DNA from: Ciborinia camelliae
Lineage: Eukaryota > Ascomycota > Leotiomycetes > Helotiales > Sclerotiniaceae
Length of the DNA: 64,000 nt
NCBI GenBank assembly: GCA_025890175.1
Contig: JANPYM010000012.1
Location: 1,962,677 to 2,026,676, forward strand
Direction of reading: 5' to 3'
The notes beneath the pieces are model-generated. The model saw nothing but the letters and a program-made list of their open reading frames with translations, did not search any database and was not told the origin of the DNA. Within the stretch, counting starts at the first letter, position 1. Every line of letters begins with the position of its first letter. Positions 22,699 through 33,397 of the stretch are shown one piece after another. The position numbers and the translations under genes are program-made.

Positions 22699-25600
22699 TG
22701 CAGTACACGAAGTACAAGCAGTGCCAAATTCTCCGTGGCGGAATATGCTGATGCGCCGATGACCGGGTTCCACGTTGAGGTTGATAGAAAGACGTTTGGC
22801 ATTGTCACTTCACTCGGACTCAGATGGAGACCAAGATACCGGCAATTTCAGCTGGAAGAATTTCAATCAAACCGCATTGCGCACAAATGCGAACCTTACT
22901 CTGTCGATTCCAGTCTCGCGCTCGAGATACCCTCTGCCAGAAAATTGTTTTCATCCCGTGTTCTCTATCTTTCATATTCAATCGGCAAGCTCTTTCCCAA
23001 AAAATCACCGCCAACAACTAGCTCTTTGCTGGAGGACAGCACACCCGCCATCTCCTGCACCAACGGTATATGACTTTGCCAGCTCGTCAAAAATGGGCGG
23101 TTATTGTTGAGAGTATGATCGGATCCTCCAATGCTTAATCGACACCTTTGTCGTAATCTGGTCCTCCGCCAGCGAAGAAATGCCATCTCTATTTGTCAAA
23201 CCCTCCTCGGTTTGTCAAACCTTCCAGTATCGAATATACGGGGTAGCAATAGGCATGGGTGGATTGGGACTCTTTCCCCTCTTATTTCTTTTTCTCTTCA
23301 TTGATTTGCAACCCTCGTGTATTTAGTTCTCAGCAAAATCAACTCTCTTCTCCATGATGGCAACCGTAAATTGTATGTGAATTGTGGATATCGACGATAA
23401 TGCTCCGTTGTGTCGTGTGTCGTGTGTCGTGTGGTTTGCATCGAGTTCCATACTAGTGATATTCGTAACCATCTGTTGCATGACCCGTATGTATAGTCAA
23501 GCAGGCGTCGTTCGAGAAATCTAATCCTCATGGCGAGGGTAGGTATGGTTTGACATCGCGTCTCGAGCCTCGAACATTGCTCGCACATTCCTAATGAAGC
23601 GCAGCACATCCCTATTGAATCTGCAGATATAATTAGTAGTTAGCAGCCACCATTACCCTTAATGAGCAATGCGTATTGAAACTGGTTCATTCCCGCTGAA
23701 GAAAAGAGCGCTGAGCACGAGAGAACCATAGCTTTGGGCAGCACAATCATACACTTGCGCTCTGCGTTTAGTTGTTCAGTGTAGCATACTTCATATACAT
23801 CAACAAGTGACCCATTGGTGATTGAAGCTGGAAGATTCTTCTTCAACTGTTGATGTTGAAGGTCTGAAGGTTACCCTTGGGGTTTGTGTGGAAGATGCAT
23901 GGATCATTTATTGCACCGTGCATTTACCTATTGTGCCTATTCCAACGTCACCTCACCTCACGGCAAGCAGCATAATCATATTTCCTGGAATTATCGTAAC
24001 CTTTTCTCTGTATACTGTAGTCGCAAGTCTTCCAAGGGACAAGTGAGAACAATTGGAAGTAATGGGCAATCTGGAAAAAGCAAAGTGTTGTTTCTGTTCT
24101 CTAAGTTCAGCTTCTACCACTACCAAAAGGAATCATCTCTTCAAAGCTTCAAGTCAAAGCTTTATTATCTCATCAGCATTGCGAGGATTGTTACCCAATG
24201 GAAGCATAGCCATACTTTGGTTCCATAGGTATCATTTGGTCGCAAAGCTGACAATCAGATCTTTCTCCGTGGAGAGAAGAAATATTTAGAGCGTAAAGTC
24301 ATTGGGAATCCCAAGGCACATCCATCGAAACAATTCACAAGATCAAGTAATGTTGATGAAGAAAGAATACATATTCAATTTATGAAGAAGATTCAAGAGA
24401 CTATCATACCAAAGACTCCACCACGGTCGTTACCATGTGAGCTTGAACCCAGCAAGAATCAACACCAAAGTCAACCACGAGTTTAAACTCATGGCCACGA
24501 CAGCAACCACCACTCAATTCCACCACAGTTACCAAGCAAGCCAAGTTTGAACTCGAACTAGCACACAAGACTGCACCGCCAAACCCTAAACCAGTGAAGA
24601 TACCAATCCCCAAACTAATACACAAGTTCCCCATGACCGAAGTCAAAATACCAGCCCACCAGACATAGACAACTGAAACAAAACACGAAAACCAGATGAA
24701 GTCCCAAGGACCAAACAACAACCCAAGTCCAGGCACAGACAGCCGACTAAAATAAAACAAACTTTGGTCCGAAGACCCTATAATACATAATGGACCGCAG
24801 CCCCAAAGCCTAAACAAACGCGTCCCCCCGCCCAAGCCCCCAATCACCACCAAATTCCACAAACCATTAGTAGTACGATCCAGCACCCAAAGATAACCGC
24901 CGGACAAAATGATTCGGTTTGAAAGACACGGGCTGACGCTCCGCATCCCCTCGAGTCCCAGCAAGGCTAACCGGTGACTTACCCTCTCGGGTGTCCCTGC
25001 CCATTGGTGTTTCCCTCGAGCAATCGATGGTCTGAAAGCCGCTCTAAAAGCGCTAACGAGTAGGAAGTACGAGGTGCTCAAGCTCTGCCGACCCAGACGC
25101 CATATTGCTTGCTCTACTATACACTCTGACCACTGGTCTCCCGTCAGGGAACTGGATCCTGCCGTACCTTGACCGGCGGCCGGGACGTCCAGCCCTGCTT
25201 CGAGTCAACCTCCGCACTGGACGTATGGTTGATCTAGGGAGACCGTATAAGCGAAATCAAGTTGCTGAGTTGAGATCAATGGAGGGAGACTAAGACATGG
25301 TAAGTGGAGAGGAGGATCATGAAGACTTGGGAGAACGCCTGAGACAAACATACCGCCTGCACCCAAGCGGGCCGGCCTTCCCACGCCTGGAAGGTTGAAA
25401 CCCCGTGTTGTCGATGGTCGCGTCTATGACACATTAGTATGTTGTTGTGGGGGCGCTTTCAAATGAACACCTACCGAATTGTAGACCAAACTCAGTTTTT
25501 CGTGTCAGTAAACGCGCTCGAGGAACTATTCACCAATCAGCATGTTGCTATGTTATGGAAATGCATCAAGGTGAAAACTCACATGACGATGAGAGGAAAT

Positions 25601-26464
25601 TGTCACAAGGTACTAGACGCGACAAAAGAGGTGTAGATTGGTGGTGTCGGTGAGAGGATTGGCGCAGTCAAGGACAAGTAGTGTTTGAAGGATTTGATGA
25701 AGAGAACGGTGTGCGTGAGGTGGTCGAAGGTGGTCGAAGGTGCGTGATGTGGTGTAGAGGTAAAAGCATGATTGAGAAGGTATGGAGGAGATTGGCGAAT
25801 TGTTGATGGTGGAAAGAACGAAAAAGTTATCAGAGATCGAACTCAATTGAAGGCATTGATCAAGATCTTTGAACAACATAAGAAGTAAGACTCTTTGAGA
25901 CGGATAGAAAGCAGAAGACAAACACAGATCGAAGGAAATCTGTGTCGAGAAAATAGGAAATCAGAAAGTTTCCCGCACAGAACGAAATATTTATAATCCT
26001 CGATTGCGATGTTTTGTGCGCTAGATACTACGCTAGTGCGTTGAAGATTGATGCAAACAGAACAAACTGTTGGGAAAGTGATTTGAAAACACCTTGTTGG
26101 TGTCGATTGGGAAATGAGATGGCGTGGTTTTTTATCCTGCCCCCTTGATTTCTTTGCCGCCTTTCAGGCAGACGCGGCATATTCCTCAGACGCCGCTAAT
26201 AGTTGCTTACATTTTGAATTCTGACGCGGCAAGAAATGGCATCATGTTCCAAGATTGTTCGTGAGGTATTCTAATATTGCGGGTCCAAGATTTTGGATGG
26301 GGCAGTGCAAAGAGAGAAATCTTTAAGCTGCATAGAATGGATTGGACGGGACTCTGGTGAGAGATCTCTGAGTTCATTTTGGATTGGGCAGTGTGGATTA
26401 ACGGGAAATCAGAAAGTGGGTGGTCAATTTTGCCATTGAGTTTCTACGGTTTATGTTCACATCT

Positions 26465-26480
26465 CCAAGCTTAAGCTTGG
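26465..26480. repeat. 16-bp perfect palindrome
   Basis: CCAAGCTTAAGCTTGG reads the same on both strands. It contains the same AAGCTTAAG core as the tandem array at 14927. Confidence 0.9.
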
Positions 26481-27885
26481 TATTGAGTCCATATCAGCAA
26501 TGGCAGTCTCTAAAATCAGTGGTGGCGCCGCTGGGTTCTGAATGTAGTAATACGTTTCGTTTCGCTACAGGTTCTCCGTGTTCTTTTGTCAAAACCTAAA
26601 TTTTCTGTGGTTGACCTCGGATGAGATAGGGATACCAGATGAAATTACCCACATAGACATATCAATAAGCGGGCGGAGTAAGAAAGCAAAGTTGACCTTG
26701 AGGAGAGGATGTTCTGTTCATAATACATTGAAATCTTTGATATGTATCAAAGTCCACGCCAGATATATCTTCTCGAGTCCTTCATCATTATATGCACCCT
26801 TACTTGATTGCATGCAAAATTCCAGTGAAGAGAATCCCTTCAAAGCCTGACTAGAAGAATATCATTACTGCTGATTAGAACTTGGAGACTTGCTATCTAT
26901 AACTAAGGTAGGTATTTTCTTTGCCCAGGGGGTTGTTGTTGTTGTCATTGCAGTTGATTGGCTAATCAAGGTCCCCAAAAGTTTTGTTGCATTTCTAAGA
27001 AGTCCCCGAATTTCTTTTAATTTCTTTTCTGCATGAACTCCAGATAGCACGTGAAGCTAGCCAACCTGGCTGAGTCATGAAACAGCCCGGCGTTATATTC
27101 TCTTTGATTCAACCTAGATCTTAATGAAATGCGCATCTCCACTTCCATCAGAATCTGTATCGCGATCAAAGTATTTATCTACCCCCAATTAGGACAAAAG
27201 GTTCAAGTTCCATCGACTAAGGTAAGAATAAGAGCACATTTAGACTTTATTCCCATTAGAGATTTTGGGTTTCGGCAAGCAATTCTTGGGCGGGTTTCAG
27301 GTTAGAAGAGCTTAGGGGTGAAGTTGAGGGATGGTTTAATCATGTGAGCGTTAAAAGGCATTTGTGGGGGATTTTGATACATAGTAGGTAGCACTAAGGG
27401 ACTCTTTCACATCCGTATCTTTCAAATAGAATGGGGCTTGTTCATCAACAAAATCACTGTTTTTGGATGAGATTGCCTGGTGTTGCCAATCGTGGCTTTC
27501 AAGTCAGCCTCAACTGAAGCCTCAAGTGATACTCGAAGAAGCTGGGTATCCCTTGAACTTTGTCTAGCAAGATTGAATTTACCCTTTCAAAGAAGCATTC
27601 TACTAGTTCTTTCATTGTTATGCACTGAGAACTAATATGCTCTTATCTCATGTATTGGGTCAATTGAAGTCATCCATGATCATGGCTTTCAATTTAGACC
27701 ATGGATATTTATGGTTATTAATCAACAAGTCAGTGAGATTCTGTCCCCTACGATTCTGTCCCCTACTCAAGATCCAACAAGGTCAATCTTCTACAGGAGT
27801 CTTTCATTTGTAGTCCCCGGATATCCGTATAGCAGTGACTGCAACATCCATGGACGTAACAGTCCACGTACTTTTCCTAGACCAT

Positions 27886-28355
27886 TCCCATCCATTTCTG
27901 GCCCATCCCAAAATCTCGATGTGCAACAATACCTAGGTACCTTTTCATCAAGGGATAACGTAGAGATGATTTGACCATTAGCCGAAAATCGTAAAGCGAG
28001 CCCTGGAGAGGATTTTCTTCCATTTGTGGCCTATGTCCACAATTGAGATGTGCAACTAAATTCTTCCAGGGGCTAGGGAGAGTAACTTATAAATATCAGG
28101 AGGGAACATTGTTGGTGAGGGAAAAGATTTCCAGCTATGGCCTTCATTAAAAAGTCCCTAGAATATGCAACCAAAACTCTTAACAGTTATCCAGGATACT
28201 AGAAAGAAGTCATTGAGTTGCTGAAGAAATTGATAGGATTTTTATGAGAAGGAGGAGGATATTGACTCTTCATCTTGATCGGGACGAAGGATGCGCTTCA
28301 ATATGAAGGAAGCACTTCCATTTATGGCCAGTGTTCCAAAATGAGATTTGCAACA
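27886..28355. repeat. Three diverged copies of a roughly 43-bp motif
   Basis: Copies start near 27886, 28016 and 28313. They share the order CCATTT-TGGCC, then a TCCxAAAT-like block, then GAGAT(G/T)TGCAAC. A fourth partial copy (TTTCCATTCATGGTC) is near 28416. They lie upstream of the minus-strand esterase's 3' end and have no coding content. Confidence 0.55.
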
Positions 28356-28823
28356 CAAATAAGTTATGAAGATTGTATGGTCCTTGTTAGTTCTCTAGCG
28401 AGAGGAAATGTTCCGATTTCCATTCATGGTCTAGGTATGTAGGTGTCGAAACGTATCACGCTTTCCGCTTGCTTGAATGTTTGAGCTAATCTATTGGTCG
28501 ATCTGAAATTTCAGGAGACTGTACATCACCCGGAGGGGAGGATTAATATTTCCTGCGACAGCTATCAAAAGTAATCAAATATAGACAGCTAGGTATTTAT
28601 ATAATAAATGGGCTTAAAGAAATATTTTGAGGTGAGTTGCTGTCTCATAATTTTAAATATATCCTACATGAATCTTTTTGAAATGTTCCCTAAAGTTCCA
28701 AGAGTGGGAGGGATATCATATCGGGGATTGGAGGTTATATAGGTACCTATATCTTGGAAAACTTCTCACAGAACCAATCATTACAGCACAACTCCCCAAA
28801 CCAATCCTTCTCCAGGGTACAAA

Positions 28824-30461
28824 TCAAAATGACTCTCGACACTCAAACGAACTCGCCACCCTCGCATCCCCTCCCAAATAAGCGGGAACCAATGGATACA
28901 TGCACAGATTCCTCTCGATCGCCGTCTCATTTTCAACCTGCAAGCTTTTTGCCTCCAACACATCCGACGCCGTCCCTTGCTCCACCCATTTTGTCAATGC
29001 TCCCAGCGCATCCACGGGGGATGGTCCATTTCCACCCGAACAATGTTGCGCACCCGGCGCCTCAAAATATCTGAAATATTCCCTCACGTTCTCATCTAGC
29101 GCCTCCACTTTCTCGTAGTAGCTCGATGTACTATTTGGGAAAACAAGTTGATCAGCCAGCCCATGCCAGCTTAAAATTTTACCCCCCGCATCTCTGAATG
29201 CCGAGAGGTCGGGATCGGAAGTTCCGATTATCGATGCGAATTGCTGGATTGAGGAGTGGAAGATACGGGTATATTCTTTATGCGTGATATTTTGAAGGGG
29301 GTACGATGCGTTTTTGATGACGAAGAGATTTATCCAGTCTGAGCAGACTTGAAAGGGAGCCCCTGTACAATTTTTGTTTCCCTCCGTGCACGTCGTAGAC
29401 GCCAGACCTGTACTAAGGGGACTGGAGGGATTGAATCCATACCAGAGAAACTTCCCACCATCTGACGTCGGACCATCCCAAGCCGCCTGTGCAACAATCG
29501 CCGCTGCCTCGGATATATTCACCGAACTTCCATCCGCACAACTAACTTCTTTCCCTACCGTTTCTTTGGCTTGGTACTTGCAAAGACCAGGTGCACTCAC
29601 AATCCCATCTACAATCCCGTCAAGTCCGTCACAAGAAGCTATTGCGGCAGCGGTAATACCATCAAGTTCACACCCGCTCGGATAAGTACCAAGTACATTC
29701 ATAACAAACTGAGGCCAATATCCCGCGACAGCAGACTGCACCCAATTTATTGCCGGTGCACCCGCAACGATCCCATCGTATGCCTCGGGATAGCGTTGCG
29801 CCATCATCATGCCTTGTCTACCTCCTGTTGAACACCCATTCCAATATGAATATTCTGGAGCTTGACCATAGAACGAGGCGACGACGGATTTCCCGATAAC
29901 AGTCATATCGTTGAGAGAAACCGAGGCGAAATCCTGAAGAAGATAGAGATTCACGTTTCCAGGTGATATCAATGCCCAGTCTTGGGCGGAAAGTACGGTG
30001 GATCCTCGACCACTGCCATCGGTGTAATGACCACCATCTGTCCCGGCTGCTGCATAGCCTTGTAATACTGAGAGAGCAAGAGTGGAGTCGAAACCTCCTG
30101 TGGCAAATCCACCGCCTCCTGTTCCTAGGAAACGGCCATTCCAGGATGAGGATGAGGGCAAGAAGATCTTCACGTTGATAGTGTCGTTTTGACCCGGGTG
30201 CGTATATGTAAGCGTCACATTACAAAACTCAAGTGGTGTGATATTGGTATCTAAATGGGAGTTGGGCAGGAGTGCTCCAGTCGAGTAATTTACAACAGGT
30301 ACGGCCGACCCAGAAAGAAATGATGCACCGGGTAGGTCCGGATAAGGGATGCTAGAGAGATCACAAGAACGTGCCATTGTGTTTGCAAAATTCGGGTTCG
30401 AAAAGACTTTCTGCGATGCTGAATCGAGAAGATACGATAATGCCCAGTGATTGTTTTTCAT
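28824..30461 (-). CDS. Tannase / feruloyl esterase family protein
   Basis: Serine esterase that would release phenolic acids from plant cell wall or tannin esters. One uninterrupted frame of 545 codons. The nucleophile is Ser211 in GCSTGGRQG; Asp437 (HGLADQLVFP) and His473 (GAQHCSGG) complete the triad. Cys210 and Cys474 neighbour the Ser and His, giving the CS-D-HC arrangement known for this family. DGLDGIVDGIV near 278-288 matches the calcium-binding loop. The core is complete and of normal length (about 520-560). Odd point: the N-terminus (MKNNHWALSYLLDSASQKVF) is not a signal peptide although the family is secreted. Either an upstream exon was missed or the true start is another Met such as residue 29. 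Confidence 0.92.
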   Translation of the reverse strand: MKNNHWALSYLLDSASQKVFSNPNFANTMARSCDLSSIPYPDLPGASFLSGSAVPVVNYSTGALLPNSHLDTNITPLEFCNVTLTYTHPGQNDTINVKIFLPSSSSWNGRFLGTGGGGFATGGFDSTLALSVLQGYAAAGTDGGHYTDGSGRGSTVLSAQDWALISPGNVNLYLLQDFASVSLNDMTVIGKSVVASFYGQAPEYSYWNGCSTGGRQGMMMAQRYPEAYDGIVAGAPAINWVQSAVAGYWPQFVMNVLGTYPSGCELDGITAAAIASCDGLDGIVDGIVSAPGLCKYQAKETVGKEVSCADGSSVNISEAAAIVAQAAWDGPTSDGGKFLWYGFNPSSPLSTGLASTTCTEGNKNCTGAPFQVCSDWINLFVIKNASYPLQNITHKEYTRIFHSSIQQFASIIGTSDPDLSAFRDAGGKILSWHGLADQLVFPNSTSSYYEKVEALDENVREYFRYFEAPGAQHCSGGNGPSPVDALGALTKWVEQGTASDVLEAKSLQVENETAIERNLCMYPLVPAYLGGDARVASSFECRESF

Positions 30462-31560
30462 GATGTTGGATGGTTGATGTTGATTATATATATTGTATAT
30501 ACAATTTTCTTAGCTGCAGTCTTACGTGAAGAATGGGGAACCAAGATGATGATCGCTTTGCAAGGCAACACTACAATACAATAACCGAGCGCAACTTCCA
30601 TCGACGAATTGGATAAAAAGCGATAGCCTGCTGTGGTTACACGATCTTAATAATCACGCGTCGATTTGATTTTCGTTATATTTATTATACATTGGGTACC
30701 TTGCATGAGTGTAGCAATGCGGAGAATAACGGGTGAGAATTAAGTAAGGTCTCCGGAGCTTGTATGGATATTCGGTTCCTCAGTGGAGGTATATGAAACC
30801 ACGACACGATGTTTATACCTTGTAATAGGCTTACACGGTATATACACCGTATAAATTCTTACACGACACGATGTAAATTCTTACACGGTGACATACAAGT
30901 GCCAGGTAAGCAAAATCGTGTAAAAAGCCATTCTTTATTTCTGTCATATTCGTTTAGAACAAAAAGGCCAAAGGGGGGATCTATGCGGTGTTAAGCATTA
31001 AGATGGCAGGTGCGATCATAGGACCTATATACCTCAAGATCGTACATAATAATCAATCAACCTCTCTACCCTACAACAAGAATCACCCCCTCAGCGGAGG
31101 GTTGAGTTTTAAGATTTAGTTCAGATAGATTCGGATACGATTTCGAAAGGGAAATAGACTGGATAATCTATCGACGAGAAATTGCCTAGATATCCATGAA
31201 CCCGCTACGATGGAAAACTACTAGCATCGTCTTTATACCTATAAAGACGATAGATACTAGATAGGTATACCAAGTACCTACTCGTCAATACACGGTTAAG
31301 TGGCCACTTACCGGTACCCGAAACATTTGTTCACTCCCTTGCTGGATCCGATGATCTTTCAGAAAAGTCTACCTACTACTTTGGTAAAAAGATCTCGATA
31401 TGGATATAGGTTTTGTAAGTATCATAAGTATCATCATGAAATAATCCAAATATCAGTATATCCCTCCCTGGCCATCACTTATTGCGAGTTTATACCACAG
31501 ATTCCATTCTCCGGCCCTACCCTACTACCCTCCGACCAGATTCCCCGAGGCAGACACCCA
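30462..31560. other. Intergenic stretch between esterase and reductase
   Basis: Holds the esterase promoter (an AT-rich TATATATTGTATAT stretch lies just ahead of its ATG) and the reductase 3' flank. Near 30800-30895 the block ACACGACACGATGT, and TACACGGT within about 100 bp, are each repeated, giving a small cluster of direct and inverted copies. No gene seen. Confidence 0.5.
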
Positions 31561-32897
31561 CTACACGCCATCCAAGCCCTCAAAAAGGCGAACCCCCCAA
31601 TCCTCTCCGGGATTATTAAACCTGCTCAACCATTTCCGCCCCACAAACCTCAACTTGGTCAGATCCACATGAGTCAATTGACAGTTCTGCGCGTGGAAAT
31701 TTTCCCATATCCATTCCTTATGACTGCTCTTAGGAATCACACTAATTCCCCTCCCCATATTCCATTTGAGAGCGACTTGAGCCGGGGTACAATTTCGTCT
31801 CGCGGCAATGTCTTGGAGAATTTTATTCTGGAGGAGAGGGGGGGCCTTTTCGTTTACATTTACATTCTCTGCGTCGATTTTCTGGAGAGGGAATGAAGAT
31901 GAAGATGGGGATGAGGAAGATGAAGATGGGGATGAGGAAGATGAAGATGGGGATGAGGAGGAAGAAGAAGAGGAAGAGTGGTAAGTAGGATTAGTATTTC
32001 CCAAAGGAGAATAAGCCGTCATTTTGATTCCGAGAGCTTTGTGCGTGGCCACCCACGCCGATTGCTGTAAATACGGATGGAGTTCCATCTGATGTATATA
32101 TGGGGGAACACCAGTTGAGATGACATTTTTGAGTTGCAGGGGGGAGAAATTCGATACGCCGATATGGAGGACGCGGGTTTGGGGGAGGGAAATGAGGGAT
32201 CGGTACGTCTATTTGGGATGAGTTGGGGGCCGGGAGAGGAGAGGGGGGAGGGGAGGGAGAATGATGCGGAAGAAGGACAAACTTACTTGTACGTGATCAA
32301 GATGTTTGGTTCCATCGGGAGAGAATCCAATGGGCCAATGCATGAGATATAAATCCAAATACTCAAGATCGAGATCATGGAGCGTTTGATTCAAACCCCT
32401 TTCCACATTTTCATAATCTCCATGCCTAGATATATACCAAGAAAGATCAACGCCTCCTCTCCTCTCAATGAATGTCAATTTCCATCCAGCGATTTCCGAA
32501 ACCGCGCAAGCAATGAATTACTGGTGATGATGACATACCGATCATTCCAAAGTTTACTCGTCACCCAAAGATCCTCTCTCTTCAACCCCGCTCTCTTCAA
32601 CCCCTCTTTGATCCCGCGCCCGACATCCACTTCATTAAGATAACGACCCGCGCAATCAATGTGACGATATCCAATTTCAATTGCGTAAGCGACGGCTTCG
32701 GTGGTATTTTCAGGAGAGAGGTTTAAATTCCATGTTCCGAAGCCCATTAAAGGTTGAGGGAGAGATGGTGTTGGGGAAGAAGATGAGGATGCTGGGGCGA
32801 TGGCGATGGGATGTTGTGGTGGTATTTGGAGGGCGTGAGTGGTGGTGAGGGAAAGGGAGAGGGTTAATACTAGTCGAAGGGGGTTAATGATATGCAT
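31561..32897 (-). CDS. Aldo-keto reductase with N-terminal signal peptide
   Basis: NAD(P)H-dependent reductase of aldehydes or sugars. Exons 32897-32539, 32425-32287 and 32208-31561 join in frame to 381 residues; the first in-frame ATG is at 32897. The tetrad is intact: Asp in YRHIDCAG, Tyr in [10 protein letters not shown], Lys in WVTSKLWND and His in [34 protein letters not shown] and the nucleotide-binding [16 protein letters not shown] complete the fold. Two odd points: residues 1-23 look like a signal peptide ([16 protein letters not shown]), rare for this usually cytosolic family, and a Ser/Pro-rich insert of about 30 residues from a 21-bp minisatellite sits in a loop after MTAYSPLG. 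The substrate is unknown. Confidence 0.9.
31898..31978. repeat. 21-bp minisatellite inside the reductase coding region
   Basis: Three copies of GATGAAGATGGGGATGAGGAA, at 31898, 31919 and 31940 (the last with one change), run into a GAA/GAG stretch. On the coding strand they encode Ser-rich units broken by Pro. Confidence 0.95.
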
Positions 32898-33397
32898 GAT
32901 TGATGGATTCAATGGATGAAGCTAGATTCGAGAGAGCATCTAGGTTTTTTGTTTTAGAGCAAGAATACATTTTATGAAGTGGAGTGGAGTGAGTGGAGTG
33001 ATTATGACGTTTGAGGGATAGGGGGGACAAGGGTTTGCGTCACTGTGGTGGTGGCGCCAGTGAGGGGTTACAAATTTACATGGGCAGAACGATTTGATTG
33101 GTGGCAGAATCAAGCGGGTGTCACAGAGAAAACATCACAATTATATCAAGTAAAAAATAAGAGATCGATCTTCAATAATAACTAAATGCCTATTTAATCA
33201 TCAAACTGCAGTTAGATTCCTCCACACCCACATCAAGGTTAACTCCTTAGTTACTCCATTCATATTACCATTCCTAAACCTAATCCAAGCAACCATTTTT
33301 CGTAAGATCATAATCATCATTAAGCTCTTCATCAAGATAAAACACCGCTCAATCCAAAAGTCAAAAGACTAAACACAGACACTCAACCCCAGAAATC
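32898..33397. other. Spacer between the reductase start and the Spc7 stop
   Basis: Exactly 500 bp. It holds the reductase promoter, with GGAGTGGAGTG direct repeats near 32980, and the AT-rich 3' end of the Spc7 transcript. No gene seen. Confidence 0.55.

Larger units (their letters stand above)
17451..28823. other. Gene-poor region of 11.4 kb with diverged repeats
   Basis: The longest stretch without a firm gene. It holds two weak coding candidates (17854-18225 minus and 22257-22698 plus), diverged direct repeats at 19577-20144, 20901/21865 and 27886-28355, and a 16-bp palindrome at 26465-26480. The stretch 24400-25300 is richer in C on the plus strand, which leaves an open minus frame of 225 codons, but that frame has odd Gly/Trp/Cys-rich composition and no motif. 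No transposase, integrase or reverse transcriptase motif was recognised, so this may be old, mutated transposon DNA, but that is inference. Confidence 0.5.

Noticed and set aside
24404..25081. Minus-strand frame of 225 codons with hydrophobic stretches
   Set aside because: The plus strand here is A/C-rich, which removes stop codons from this minus frame. The product is Gly/Trp/Cys-rich with no motif and no splice or promoter support.
25020..25300. Possible rRNA or tRNA because of local G/C-rich character
   Set aside because: No conserved 5S, 5.8S or tRNA box A/B sequences could be matched by eye.
32898..32912. Longer N-terminus for the aldo-keto reductase
   Set aside because: It would start at TTG. 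The ATG at 32897 directly opens a signal peptide.
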